Of a DNA stretch of 64,000 bases, positions 45,776 to 57,358 are shown piece after piece. The notes below the pieces were generated by a model, which ran no database searches, was not told the origin of the DNA, and saw nothing but the letters and a program-made list of their open reading frames with translations. The DNA lies in NCBI GenBank assembly GCA_947044405.1, contig CAMRHE010000035.1:7909501-7973500 (forward strand). The letters are read 5' to 3'. Numbering within the stretch: the stretch's first letter is position 1; the number at the start of each line of letters is the position of its first letter. The position numbers and the translations under genes are program-made. Origin of the DNA: Leptodactylus fallax. Its lineage: Eukaryota > Chordata > Amphibia > Anura > Leptodactylidae.

Positions 45776-46649
45776 AGCTAATGTTGGTCTTATATTATTT
45801 TTTTCTCCAAAAAAAGGGCTAGGGCTTATTTTTGGGGTAGGTCTTAATTTTTTCCATGCACAACAATCACACATTTTATCACTTTTTATTCCAATTTTTA
45901 TCAGAGGTGAAAAAGTGAAAAAATGTCAGTTTGGCACTTTTGATTTTTGAAGTTTGTAGACCGGGTGTTTTCGGACATAAGGATGCCTAATGTGTATGTC
46001 TTTCACAATAATTTTTTTTATATGTATTCTAGTGAAAGGGGTGGGGATTTGAACTTTTATTTTTTTGTTTTTTTTATATATTTTTTTTAACTTTTTTAAT
46101 ATTTTTTTTGCAATTTTTTTTTTTACAATTCTATTAACCCCCTCCCTAGGGAATTGAACCTGCAATCGTCCCATAGACTACAATACAACTGTCTATGACC
46201 AGACTCAATAGTAATATTCCTATGACAGGCCTGGGAACCTTCATAAGGCTCAACGGCTGTCAAAGGACCAGGTCGGCCCAGCCTGCAATGAAAAAGGTGC
46301 AAGGTTCAGGAGACAGTTGGAACACTTGGGGGGGGGGGGGGTGTTACACTCAGCAATGCCCGTGATCAGAGTGGACTGATAATGTGTAATGTACAGCAGA
46401 GATCCGGTACGATGGCTATGGTAGCCGCTCTGCAGCAGAGCGGCCGCCATCTTTAAGGACCCAGCATCTGCTGTAATCGCACGGCAGATGTCGGGAAGGG
46501 GTTAAACCCAACTGTAGCTAGGGCTTATTTTTGGAGTAGGGCTTATATTTCAAGCCTTCTCCAAAAAACCTGGAAAATCTAGCTAGGGCTTATTTTCGGG
46601 GTAGGGCTTATTTTTGGAGAAACACGGTAATACATCAACCAATATACTA
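45776..46649. repeat. Unclassified repeat with GGGCTTATTTT motifs at both sides
   Basis: GGGCTAGGGCTTATTTTTGG opens it near 45817, and AGGGCTTATTTTCGGGGTAG recurs near 46590, in the same orientation. The interior ends with GCAGATGTCGGGAAGGGGTT near 46482, closely like the end of the insertion at 46950-48410. Poly-G at 46329-46341. No open frame of interest. Confidence 0.5.
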
Positions 46650-46949
46650 GTTGGATAAACATAGAAATGGTCCAAGCAAGTTAAACGGATGGATTACACC
46701 CATGAGTACTAAGTCCAATCATTGCTGTTACCCCTATTCTTAGTTTTTAGGGATTCTCTAGTGACTCGTACAGTGCCAAGGGGCTGGCGCAAGGCTAATG
46801 AGGTGCCTATTTTCAAAAAGGGCTCTATGTCTACCCCAGGTATTTACAGCCCGGTGAGTTTAACATGTTTTGAAACTGAGAGTCTCTTAAGCGACTATAT
46901 ACAGGAGTATGTGACTGTACGTAATATAAGTGACAGCATGGATTTTTAG

Positions 46950-48410
46950 AGGCATTTTTTGATTTACGTACTTGACTCCCTGCCTTCCTTTTTCTGTTCA
47001 CAGGGCCATATGAGGGCTTAATGTTTGCGGGACAAATTGTTCTTCATAGTGGTACCATGTATTATTCTGTACAATGTACTGGGAATCTAGAAAAAAAATT
47101 CAGAATGGGGAATTTTGAAAAAAAAAAAGTACATTTGTGCGACTTTCTTACGGGCTTCGTTTTTTTTTACGGCTTTCATTCTCCAGCCTAAATGACATGT
47201 CACCTGTATTCTATGTTTCAGTACAATTCCGGGGATATTGAATTTGTATAGTTGTATTTACATTTTAACCCCTTAACAAAAATCCATAACTTTGCAAAAA
47301 AAAATAAATATTTTTTTTCTAAAACTCACCATATTCTGACACCTGTGACTATTTTGTATATTTCCGTGTACGGGGATGCATAAGGCGTCTTTTTTTGTAG
47401 GGCCAGGTACTTTTTGGTTATACCATTTTGGGGAATATCTATTTGCCTTATAGAAAAAATATTTGTGGAAAAAAAAAAAAAAGTTTGTGGAGCGGGCAAT
47501 TTCAAACACCTAATGTATACCTAATATGTATGTGTGTTTCATAGTAATTTTCTACTTTTAATAATAATAATACATTTTATTTATATAGCACCAACATATT
47601 CCGCAGCACTTTACAAATTGTAGGGTTCAAGTACAGACAAAAAAATACATTACAGAGAAATAGTCAATTCACACAATGGGACTGAGGGCCCTGCTCGCAA
47701 GAGCTTACAATATATGAAGTAGAGGGGGTGACACAAGAGGTAGCAGGGGCGGCATAGGAGGTAGCATTGCTTATACAGTAGAGAAGTGGTTTATGTGATA
47801 GATGTTACTTTCATTAAACATAAATAAAGCTGTATGAGCCATCACCAGTCAGTGTCCTTTTATGTGCAGATAGTGCCTGGACATATAAAGTTACAGTCCG
47901 ATACGGCATCATATCCTGTAGGGTAATGTGGGAGCGTGAACAGAGGAGGTTCGTTTTCGGCATTCTAATTGTGGAAGGGTTTAGATTAAGTATTGTGATA
48001 CTTTTATATGTATTCTAGGGAAGGGGGGGGGGTGATTTGAATTTTTAATACATTATTTATTATACTTGAACCCCAGGGGGTCTGATCACTAATGTAATGC
48101 ATTACAATGCTAATGCAGTGCAAAATACCACCATTTGTATGACAGGCTGCATAAATAAGTCTCTCATACAAATGAATGCCAGACAAGCCTGGGAGCCTTC
48201 AATAGGCTCCCGGCTGTCTTGGCAACGGATAGTCAGCCCCAGATCTTGTTGCGGGTGCCGGCGCTCCTCGCCAAAATGGTGACGCTCATCCGGCACCAAC
48301 AAAATGGTGCCTTGCTGAAAGCTGTGGGCATTAGCACTGGTTCTCTTCTGTATAATACATATTTGAATACTCAACATCCGCCGTACTATTACGGATGTCG
48401 GAAAGGGGTT
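46950..48410. mobile_element. Unclassified insertion in the LINE reverse transcriptase
   Basis: The LINE reads NISDSMDF up to 46946 and resumes at RSCLT near 48417, so the intervening 1.46 kb is inserted. Sequence such as GGCTTTCATTCTCCAGCCTA and ATTCCGGGGATATTG is familiar from amphibian repeats. It ends CGGATGTCGGAAAGGGGTTA. No clear inverted ends. A nested SINE-like segment lies at 47560-47720. Confidence 0.6.
47560..47720 (-). mobile_element. SINE-like or simple interspersed repeat segment
   Basis: (AAT)n at 47561-47571 then ATTTATATAGCACCAACATA, TTCCGCAGCACTTTACAAAT and GCTCGCAAGAGCTTACAAT. I recognise this as a repeat common in amphibians, sharing the GCACTTTACA tail with the SINE at 31334. 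Boundaries are approximate. Confidence 0.5.
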
Positions 48411-48983
48411 AATGACAGAAGTTGTCTGACCTGACTTGTTTTTATGAAGAGGTGAGTAGAAGTCTGGACAGATGGGATGTCTGTGGATATAGTGTTCCTG
48501 GACTTTGCATAGGCGTTTGACACTGTCTCTCATAGAGGTTTAATGAGTAAAATCAGGCCCATTCTCTTGGAAAATATAGTTTGTAATTGGATTGAAAACT
48601 GGTTGAAGGATTGTATCCATAGAGGTGTGGTCAATGGCTGCAGCTCAGGTTGGTCTTCTGTTATAAGTGGTGTACCCCAGGGTACAGTGCTGGGTCCGCT
48701 GTTATTTAACTTATTTATTAATGATATAGAAGATAGGATTAATAGCACTGTCTCTCTTTTTGCAGATGTAGCTAAGTAGTACAATACAGTCTGTGGAGGA
48801 TGTACGTAGGTTATAAGCAGACCTGGACAGTGTGTTTGGGCATCCACATGGCAAATGAGATTCAATGTGGATAAATGTAAAATTATCCATCTGGGTAATA
48901 ATAATCCACATGCAACATATGTCCTAAGGGGAGTAAAGCTGGGAGAGTTACTGGTGGAAAAGAAACTGGAAATACTTGTAGAT

Positions 48984-50552
48984 CAGGGGTTGGCAACCCC
49001 CAGCACGCTTGCCAAGAGCAGCACGCGAGGCTTATTTCCCTGGCACAGCAGCGGATTCCTCACCCAGCAGCTTCGATCGGACCAAACATGGCCGAAACGA
49101 AACTGCTATTATCTTATTATCTGTCTCTTAAGACCCCAGAGTATAATAAGCGGAGACTTAGGAGAAGTGATGAAACATAAAAAACAATGATACTCACCTT
49201 GTTCCCTGCGCTACACGACGGCTGTGCGATCTGCAAGCGCTTCTGACAGCTGACAGGGCCTCAGGGGTCACGTTCGACGTCATTACGCATAATGACGCGA
49301 CGTGACCCAAGAGAGCCAATCAGCGGTCGCTGACTGCAGGCAGAAGCGCCGAAGAGAACACAGCGGCTGCAGAGCGCAGAAAAAGGTTAGTACCATTGTT
49401 TTTTTATGTTTGGCATCTCTCTTGGCCCTGCACTTATTATACTCGGGGGTCTGAAGAGAGTTATGGAACATAATACCATGTGCTGGGACAGCTATGGGAC
49501 ATAATACCGTATGCAGGGACCACTATGGGACATAATACCGTGTGCAGGGACCACTATGGGACATAATACCATGTGCAGGGACCGCTATGTGACATAATAC
49601 GGTGTGCAGGGACCGCTATGTGACATAATACGGTGTGTAGGGGTCACTATGTGACATAATACGGTGTGCAGGGACTGCTATGTGACATAATACGGTGTGC
49701 AGGGACTGCTATGTGACATAATACCGTGTGCAGGGACAGCTATGTGACATAATATGTTGTGCAGGGATCACTATGTGACATAATACGGTGTGCAGGGACC
49801 GCTATGTGATATAATACGGTGTGCAGGGACCACTATGTGACATAATACCGTGTGCAGGGACCGCTACGTGACATAATACCGTGTGCAGGGACCGCTACGT
49901 GACATAATACCGTGTGCAAGGACCACTATGTGACATAATACGGTGTGCAGGAGCCACTATATGACATAATACTGTGTGCAGGGGCCACTATGTGACATAA
50001 TACGGTGTGCAGAGGCTGTTATGGGATATAATACCTTGTGCAGGGGCCGCTATGGGACATAATACAGTGTGCAGGGGCCACTATGGGACATTATTCTGTA
50101 TAACGGTGTGTTTTCTGCATTAAGGATGTGTTTTTGCACAGAAAACACAGGCATTTTTTTTGTGCAAAAATGCACCATGTGAACGCAGTTTTACATTGAA
50201 GTAAAAGTTCCAGTGGCCTAAGAATATAGCTGCATCCAAATACATAATGTGTATTCACCATAAGGATGCCGCCATATGGAGCTCCTGGACACATACATTT
50301 ACCACTAATTGGGGGCTGCACATGTTCTTTCATTGCTTCTAATCGGAAAGTACAGGAGCATCCCAGCAAATAGCAGTAAATGCATGTGTCCTAAAGCATC
50401 TTGTGGCAGCACTTCTGTGTTATGGTTTGTGGTATATGACTTTAGTTTAGGGGTCGTCAGACTTACAATTATTAACCGGCACTCCGAGTACCTCATCTTT
50501 GATTTTTTTTATTAAAATCAGCATGCCGAACAAAAAAGGTTGCCTACCTCTG
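48984..50552. mobile_element. Non-autonomous hAT element carrying a 31-bp minisatellite
   Basis: Begins CAGGGGTTGGCAACC and ends GGTTGCCTACCTCTG. TTGTAGAT flanks it on both sides (48976-48983 and 50553-50560). The LINE reading frame (KLEILVD then LNYSMLCQ) resumes across it. No transposase frame in 1569 bp. About 40% is a tandem array. Confidence 0.92.
49465..50098. repeat. 31-bp minisatellite, about 20 copies
   Basis: The unit is GGGACCGCTATGTGACATAA then TACGGTGTGCA, varying at a few positions (ACCACTATGGG, CCGTGTG). It shares the unit of the 4-copy array at 45290-45415. Confidence 0.95.
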
Positions 50553-51239
50553 TTGTAGATCATAGGTTAAATTACAGCATGTTGTGTCAATCAGCTGCAT
50601 CTAAGGCCAGCAGGATATTGTCATGTATGAAAAGGGGAATGGACTCACTGGACAGGGATGTAATATTTTCAACTTTATAAGTCATTGGTGCGGCCCCATC
50701 TGGATTATGCAGTTCAGTTCTGAAAGTATGTCCTAGCGTTGGAAACCGGTTGAACGTCAAAACTGGTTTTGAAGCCTCAAAACTGATAAGGGACAAGGAG
50801 TACCTCAGTTATGAGGAGAGACTAAAGGACTTAAATCTGTTTAGCCTGAAGAAGAGGCGTTTGAGGGGAGATATGATAAACCTGTATAAATAGAATAAAT
50901 ATAAGGAAAAGCTTTTCCATGTAAAATCTTAAAAGACAAGGGGCATTCCCTCCTTCTGGAGAAAAAAAGGTTTAATCTCAATAGCCAACGAGGCTTTTTC
51001 ACTGTAAAGACTGTGAATCTGTGGAATAGCCTACCCCAGGAACTGGTCACAGCTGACAGGCTTCAAAAAAGGATTAGATACCTTTTTAGATAAAAATAGC
51101 ATTGATGCTTATGAAAATGCATAGAATAACATGCTCTTTCCCATCCCCTAGTTGAACTTGATGGACATATGTGTTTTTTCAACCTTACAAACTATGTAAC
51201 AAATGTCAATAAAGGCAATAAGATGAATATGCAATTGAC

Positions 51240-51645
51240 TTTGGTTTTTGGTGACAACCAGTTGGATTTTTTTGGATGTTATTGTATTGTTGGAGGATGG
51301 TCTCATTGCTGCTAAAGGGTTTAGAAAACCGAATGCAACTAATGTGTTATTGCATTACTAAAGGTTACATCCAGGTCGTGTTAAATCAGCAGTCCTATAT
51401 AGATAATTTGTCTGTTTGAGAAGAATTAACAGCATGGAGACTACCTTCCAATAACAGGCTAATGAAGTAAAGGCGAGATTGACACAGAGGTTATCCCCCT
51501 TTTGAGAGAAGCTAGGCTTTCTCAAATTGAGTTGTTAGATGCACCCCAAATGTTCTAATAGGGGTACAAATGCCTGTAGCAGGGCTGTTTTTTCCTTTCA
51601 GTATAGAGCACAAGTGGATATTGTATGTTCAGCTTTTTTTTTAAT
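51240..51645 (+). pseudogene. Penelope-like reverse transcriptase fragment (a third lineage)
   Basis: The + strand encodes FLDVIVLLEDGLIAAKGFRK, then NATNVLLHY, a stop, RLHPGRVKSAVLYR, a stop, LRRINSMETTFQ and ANEVKARLTQRLSP. This is the order of the Penelope reverse-transcriptase carboxyl region (FLDV, RKPT.TN, LHP, R.R.I). It differs in detail from the copies at 58925 and 61672. Four in-frame stops are present. Confidence 0.65.
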
Positions 51646-51689
51646 AATTGGAATACAATTAAGAATGGTCTTCAATTGACTAGCATGTT

Positions 51690-52145
51690 TAAGATAAAAT
51701 AAAATAATCCTTTAATAGTCCTACAATGGGGAAATTCAGTGTGTTACAGCAGCATATATAATACAAATGCAAATACAAAAAAGCTCCAAGGTAGAGGCAT
51801 TACAGTGACAGTAGGTACAGATAAAAAGGTAAAGGTAAAAAAGTAGTAGAGGGGATGTCACAACTTCAGATCTTTCAGTTCTCTGTATGTAATGATCTCC
51901 GCTTAGGTCGGTGTTGGTTGTACAGCCTAACCGCGGTGGGGAGGAAAGACTTCCGATAGCGCTCCTTCTCACACCTAGGGTGGAGCAGTCGGTCACTGAC
52001 AGTACTGCTCAGTGCTATCACAGTCTCATGCATGGGATGGGAGTTATTCTTCAGCATGGAGCTCACCACGGACAGTATCCTTCTGTCACCCACCACCTGC
52101 ACTGGGTCCAGTGCAGGTAGGTGCACATATTTTTCTGTCACGGTA
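51690..52145 (-). pseudogene. L2-like LINE, carboxyl end of ORF2 and 3' tail
   Basis: The minus strand encodes LDPVQVVGDRRILSVVSSML, NNSHPMHETVIALSSTVSDR, LLHPRCEKERYRKSFLPTAV and RLYNQHRPKRRSLHTEN, then an untranslated tail to about 51690. It is a 5'-truncated insertion of the same family as 21525-21880, open for 88 codons. Confidence 0.75.
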
Positions 52146-53279
52146 ACAAACAGTGAGAGGAAAAGATATTGTAAGTTTGTTCACATGATAACTATGAAAA
52201 TGTTGTAAGTTGAAATATTTGAGAATTTAACTGTTACCTACAGTCTATACATTATATTGCTATCCAATAGCAAATTGCAAACACAGGTTATCAGGAGAGC
52301 ACACGAAGCAGACAAATGAAGGCGCACATTCATTTTGCTGTAATAGATGGAGAGAAAATGAAATGTAAGATAAAGTTGAACAGTCTTTATATATAGTTAT
52401 GTAACATCACACTAGACTTAGAATACTGTACACTTGTTAAAACACCCCCATTCACTAATATTTGAATCCACTTTCTGGGCACAGTTCAGACATCACCTAA
52501 TGACTTAATTCTGCAAGCAGAGAGAAAAAACTGTTTATCTGAAAAGCTCAGCTGTTGAATTTCTTGTTGCTCCATGGATTTTCCTGATTGTGGTTTTACC
52601 ATTCCTCAAACTTTAAATTGCTGTCACTTTATGAGACTTTTCATATTGAACTTACATTAAAAGCCGCTGCCTCAATCCATTCAGAATTGCTTGACTTTTT
52701 CAAGCAAGTTGGAAATATCTGCGAGTTCATGTTAAAAGTGATTTACTAACCGGAAGAGAGGAGCAAGGTGATTTATTCACAGCTATGATTTCCCTGGGTG
52801 GTCTGGTGGTATGGATGTGTTTATAGGTATGGAGTAAAGGAAATGTGTCCTCAATACAGTGACCTAGTAATATTTATGCTTTCAAGTCAGAAATGGAAAA
52901 CCATAAATGCCTTATCTCCCCTTATATGCTGTTACAGTATATAGTTTTGTACATTGTGGTAAGAAATGTCAAACCCCCTATCTTGTTATGTGATAACCCC
53001 AAAAGAGACATTCACTAGACTAGAAGTTGAAAAAAAAGCCAGAGCTTCTCATCCATCAGGTCCATCAATATTGGTAGATCATGCACAATGCTCTTCTGAA
53101 TAAAAAGCTTTTTACCAGCGAATAAATAGCTGAGTACAGCGTTTGCTATCTTCCGCAGACCAATAGATTTAACTATAGTGCCAATGTGCATTCTCAACTC
53201 TTGCTCCCTTCAAACAGAAAATACACAACTGAGAAAAGGCAAATAAAGAACAAGCGCATGGGATCAAAGTCATATACAT
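52146..53279. other. No gene recognised
   Basis: About 1.1 kb of unique-looking sequence with short frames only. Confidence 0.4.
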
Positions 53280-53465
53280 ATTTAATATAGAAAAACTCCC
53301 ACAATTTTATAAAAATTAATAATGATAATTTTATTCATAATATTATAAAATCATACAAAGACAACAGACAAAAAATATAATACATATAGGGGAAAGACCT
53401 GGATGGTCATAAATAGCGGAAATACCTAAGACAAGGCATGCTGAACGGAAGTGGAAAATATCATA

Positions 53466-55096
53466 CAGTTGTGCTAAAAAGTTGACATACCCCGGCAGAT
53501 TTTTTGTTTTTTTGGCCTTTTTTCAGAGAATATGAATGATAATAAAAACTTTTTCTCCACTCATGGTTAGTGGTTGGTTGAAGCCATTTCTTGTCAAACT
53601 TCTGTGTTTTCTCTTTTTAAATCATAATGAAAACCAAAAACATTAAAATGAACCTGTTCAATGGTTCACATACCCTGGTGATTCTGGCCTGATAACATGC
53701 CCAGAAGTTGACCCAAAGGGGTATGAATGGCTACTTAAGGTAACTTCCTCATCTGTGACCTGTTTCCTTGTAAACAGAGTGTGTGCATAAAAGCTGAGTG
53801 AGTTTCTGGGATCCAGACAGACTGTTGCATCTTTCCTCCAGCCACTGACGTTTCTGGATTGTGAGTCGTGGAGAAAGCAAAAGAATTGTCCACGGATCTA
53901 CGGGAAAAGGTAGTTGAACTGTATAAAACAGGGAAGGAATACAAAAGATATCCAAGGAATTGATAATGCCAGTCAGCAGTGTTCAAACTGTGATTAACAA
54001 ATGGAAACTCAGGGGCTCTGTAAAATCCAAACCACGGTCAGGTAGACCAATCAAAATTTTGGCCACAACTTTCCCGGAATGCAAAGAAAAACCCACACAT
54101 AACATCAGCTGAAATACAGGACTCTCTGAAAACTATCCATGTGGCTGTTTCAAGATGCACAATAAGGAGGCACTTGAAGAAAAACGGGCTGCCTGGTCGA
54201 GTTTCCAGAAGAAAGCCATTACTGCGCAAATGCCACAAAGAATCTCACCTTCAATACGCCAAACAGCACAGAGACAAGCCTCAAAACTTCTGCAACAAGT
54301 AATTTGGAGTGATGAGACAAAAATCAAACGTTTTGGCCACAACCATAAACGTTACATTTGGGGAAGTGTCAACAAGGTCTATGATGAAAGGAACACCATT
54401 CCTACTGTAAAGCACGGAGGTGGATCACTGATGATGTGGGGATGTGTGACATTCAAAGGCACAGGAAACTTGGTCAAAGTTGAAGGAAAGATGAATGCAG
54501 CACGTTATCTGCAAATACTGGAGGCAAATTTGCACTCATCAGCCAGGAAGCTGCGCATGGGACGTACTTGGATGTTCCATCATGACAACGATCCAAAACA
54601 CAAGGCCAAGTCGACCTGTCATTGGCTACAGCACAAGAAAGTGAAGGTTCTGGAGTGGCCATCTCAGTCTCCTGACCTTAATATCATTGAGCCACTCTGG
54701 GGAGATCTCAAGCGCACAGTACATGTAAGACAGCCCAGGAATTTGCAGGAACTGGAGACTTTTTGCTAAGAAGAATGGGCAATTTTACCATCTGAGAAAA
54801 TAAAGAGCCTTATCCACAACTACCACAAAAGACTTCAAGCTGTCATTGATGTTAGAGGGGGCAATACACGGTATTAAGAACTGGGGTATGTGAACTTTTG
54901 AGCAAGGTCATTTTGATGTTTTTGGTTGTCATTATGATTTAAAAAGAGAAAACACAGAAGTTTGACAATAAATGGCTTCAACCAACCACTAACCATGAGT
55001 GAAGGAAAAGTTTTTGTGTTATCATTCATATTCTCTGAAAAAAGGCCAAAAAAAACAAAAAATCTGCAGAGGTGTGTAAACTTTTTAGCACAACTG
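53466..55096 (+). mobile_element. Tc1-like element, CAGTTGTGCT family
   Basis: The element is 1631 bp between TA at 53464-53465 and 55097-55098. Ends are CAGTTGTGCTAAAAAGTT and its near complement; the right end matches bases 1-21 of the window. Inverted repeats of about 190 bp include GAGAATATGAATGATAA and CATGGTTAGTGGTTGGTTGA. It is inserted in the 3' region of the Penelope-like element. Confidence 0.92.
53868..54877 (+). pseudogene. Broken Tc1-like transposase (CAGTTGTGCT family)
   Basis: The expected start codon reads GTG at 53868 (then EKAKELSTDLREK), so initiation is lost. Shifts and stops disrupt the DNA-binding half. From 54155 a frame is open to TAA at 54767-54769, where a lysine codon is expected. 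It carries WSDETKIKRFGHN, VKHGGGSLMMWGC, HHDNDPKHKAKS and SPDLNIIEPLW, so all three catalytic residues survive. It ends GGNTRY. Confidence 0.9.
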
Positions 55097-56379
55097 TAAA
55101 TGCACAACCATCATAAGATATAACATATAAATGCAAGGGACTCATAGCCTATGTATATCTGGATCTTGCACAATAAAAAGGGTGGTAACAACCATTCCAA
55201 ATAGAAACCAGTATATAAGAGAGACCCATAAATAAATTTGATGAGGCAAAAAAGTGATATGCCATACCGCTGACAGCACGCTACACCCGACGCGTGTTTC
55301 GCCCGTTACGGCTTTGTCCAGGGACAAATGAGGCTGTGCATGCTAGGTTTTTATGTAAGCAATCTCCAATGGAATGCAAAGCAACCAGGTGTATACAATA
55401 ACAGTAAAGAAACACATACCCAGGTGGTTTTTTGTGTATAACACTTATCATGTGTGCCAAGACGGCGGCTGTGAACTGGGCATGCACGAAATTAGATCAA
55501 AATCCCATGAGATTAGCGGTAAATCTTGCGCATGTGCAAAAAGATAGAGAATTTTTTTTTTTTTTTTTTTTCCCTTCCACCTTTCTTTACCCTTTCTTCC
55601 GCTCTTTATTCACTGTGAATTGCCTGATGAAAAATATAGCACTATGAATGAAAAAAGATGAAAACTGCGAATGCCTGCAAGAATATAGCGCTTATGTGTG
55701 GAATGAGAAGATGAAGAATTCAACAAAATATAAACATATAATGCAACCCTACCTATATAAACCAACCATAACCCTGAAATACAATAAATGTATAGACTAC
55801 ATGAAGGCTTCATAGTAACACATGAGATAATAGATGCTCTACAATATGTACAATAATAAGAAGTGATTGCAAGTAATGAAACACAATATGTGCTAATTTA
55901 AATGACAATATGAAACATATAATAAATATAATAAAAGTGACAAAGTGCAAATAAGTGCCAGTGTGCAATGTGCACAGTGACCAAGTGAAAAGTAATAGTA
56001 ATATCACTGTATAAAAATATAAAAGAAAATAAAAAATGTGAAAAAGTCTCCAGCAGGAATCTAGAAGCAAGACCGAATTCGACATCAGGACACAGTGACA
56101 CCTGAAGAATATTACAAGATGGTCGAAATAGACACAGTCGCCACTGCACAGAACCACCTACATAAAAGGACAACAAAATAAAAAATACAACTAGGTTAAT
56201 ATTGAATGTAAAGCAAAACAATGCAAAACCATGCCTCACATGAAGAAAGAGACCAAAAAGTAATATACCGTAGGTCGAGACATCAAACGAGCAATAAACA
56301 TATAAACAGTGCGATAAACACTAGTGCCTTGGAGAAAAAAAAACAAAACTTTTTTTTGAAAAATAAATAAATTATAATA
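55097..56379 (-). other. 3' non-coding region of the Penelope-like element
   Basis: A/T-rich, downstream of the GIY-YIG frame on the minus strand. Includes a poly-T run at 55553-55571. Open frames here (about 70-115 codons) are low-complexity and not called as genes. Confidence 0.5.
55265..55330 (-). ncRNA. Eroded hammerhead-like motif of the Penelope-like element
   Basis: The minus strand reads CTGGACA, then a stem AGCCGTAACGGGC, then GAAAC and ACGCGTC. Stem II and the GAAA plus palindromic ACGCGT arrangement fit the Penelope hammerhead. The first core block, expected as CTGANGA, is altered and two bases are added after GAAA. It is probably inactive. Confidence 0.35.
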
Positions 56380-56970
56380 TTATAAAAATGAAGCAAAACT
56401 AATACCTTCATTGAAACCATAGGGATATACTGTATTCAGCATAAATATCCAGCAGGATTCCATTTGGGACAACTTCTTCCTCCAGTTCCCAGATCTAGGC
56501 CCAACATGGATCTGGTCAACAGCTCGCACACGAAAGCCAGATGGATCTGTATTGTGGTTAATTTTGAAGTGTTTCGAAATCGTTTTTAAAGTTGAAACAT
56601 CCTCAACTTCTCTTGCATGAGAGATCCCCAATATGTGCTCACGTACTCTGCGACGTAACTCTCGTGAGGTCAGACCTATATAGATTAAATTACAAGGACA
56701 AGTTGCAAAATAGATGACACCCCAAGACTGACAGTTGAGCTGATGTCGAATGGTAAAACGGCTCTGATCATAATTCCAAAATTCAGTTGCTTTGTCGATA
56801 TTAGGACACGCAACACAGTGGCCGCATGGTTTACAACCCAGTTTGGGAGGGATGCCACCTATGTAAGATTGTTTCAAGTCACCTACAAAGTGACTATGAA
56901 CTAATTTGTCCTGTAGGTTTTGTGACCGTCTATATGTAATCGATAGTTGGGGATTAATATACCTTTTCAA
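56380..56970 (-). pseudogene. Penelope-like GIY-YIG endonuclease domain
   Basis: 196 open codons on the minus strand. CKPCGHCVACPNI is a cysteine cluster often placed just before the endonuclease. GVIYFATCPCNLIYIGLTSR is the GIY-YIG region (here VIY...YIG), followed by ELRRRVREH with the expected arginine, then KHFKINHN. The enzyme would nick DNA to prime element insertion. The domain is intact, but the upstream reverse transcriptase is interrupted, so I call it a pseudogene fragment. Confidence 0.85.
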
Positions 56971-57114
56971 AATGGGGCCTGAGGTCAGTATCCTCCAATA
57001 GTTTATTAAAATGCTTCTTAATCCGAACCAGTCGGAGTTGTAAGAAGTAATAAATCTTACCTGTTTAGTAGAATCATGCTGGTTTCCTTTGTCTCTCCTT
57101 GGTTTCTTGAGTAG

Positions 57115-57357
57115 TTAATCTCTATTAGTCAGTCGAGCCCGTTTGTAGCCCATGCAAATCAAACGTTCATCGTATCCACGTTGGCGAAAACGTGTCTCCA
57201 GGTCACGTGCTGATCTTTCAAACACTTCATTTGTCGAAAATATGCGTCTAGCTCTTAAGAATTGGCCTACCGGAATGTTCTGAATTAAAGAATTCGGATG
57301 CACCAATCTGCTATGAAGAAAGGCATTTGTAGAAGTCTCCTTACGACATAGATCCAT
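57115..57357 (-). pseudogene. Penelope-like reverse transcriptase, carboxyl region
   Basis: The minus strand encodes LCRKETSTNAFLHSRLVHPN, IPVGQFLRARRIFSTNEVF and DLETRFRQRGYDERLI, the conserved block after the palm in Penelope reverse transcriptases. Its upstream neighbour is cut by the Tc1 insertion at 57359. A stop and shifts separate it from the endonuclease at 56970. Confidence 0.82.
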
Positions 57358-57358
57358 A

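Larger units (their letters stand above)
43160..51110 (+). pseudogene. Remains of CR1-like LINE ORF2 (endonuclease and reverse transcriptase)
   Basis: Phrases in order: VVLMGDFNYLDIDW and SDHNIIR (endonuclease); KSAKICNERQMAKESKI (linker); FRDSLVTRTVPRGWRKANEV and PIFKKGS (reverse transcriptase first blocks); DIVFLDFA then AFDTVSHRGL; SGVPQGTVLGPLLFNLFIND; LFADVAK, where relatives have the FADD(T)K catalytic pair; MRFNVDKCKIIHLGN; KASRILSCMKRGMDSLDRDV; KEYLSYEERLKDLNLFSLKK; LWNSLPQELVTA. The second aspartate of the FADD box reads as valine, and many stops and shifts occur, so it is dead. Confidence 0.82.
43148..51200 (+). mobile_element. CR1-like LINE, split by several later insertions
   Basis: The pieces follow ORF2 order on the + strand. 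Endonuclease second half: 43160-43560. Linker: 43561-43785 and 44145-44249. Reverse transcriptase N-terminal part: about 46650-46949. Reverse transcriptase core: about 48411-48983. Carboxyl region and tail: 50553-51200. The gaps are filled by a Tc1-type MITE, a Helitron-like element with a nested hAT, an unclassified repeat pair and another hAT. Flanks rejoin the reading order each time. It is 5' truncated; ORF1 is not found. The same 3' end occurs at 14900-15240. Confidence 0.8.

Noticed and set aside
45926..46174. Lysine-rich minus-strand frame
   Set aside because: Translation of poly-T-rich repeat sequence; no start context or domain.
49465..50098. Regular 31-bp repeats considered as a CRISPR array
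   Set aside because: The units are directly tandem without unique spacers, in a vertebrate hAT element. It is a minisatellite.
55810..56239. Overlapping minus-strand frames of 113-115 codons with hydrophobic stretches
   Set aside because: Low-complexity translation of A/T-rich Penelope 3' sequence; no conserved motif.
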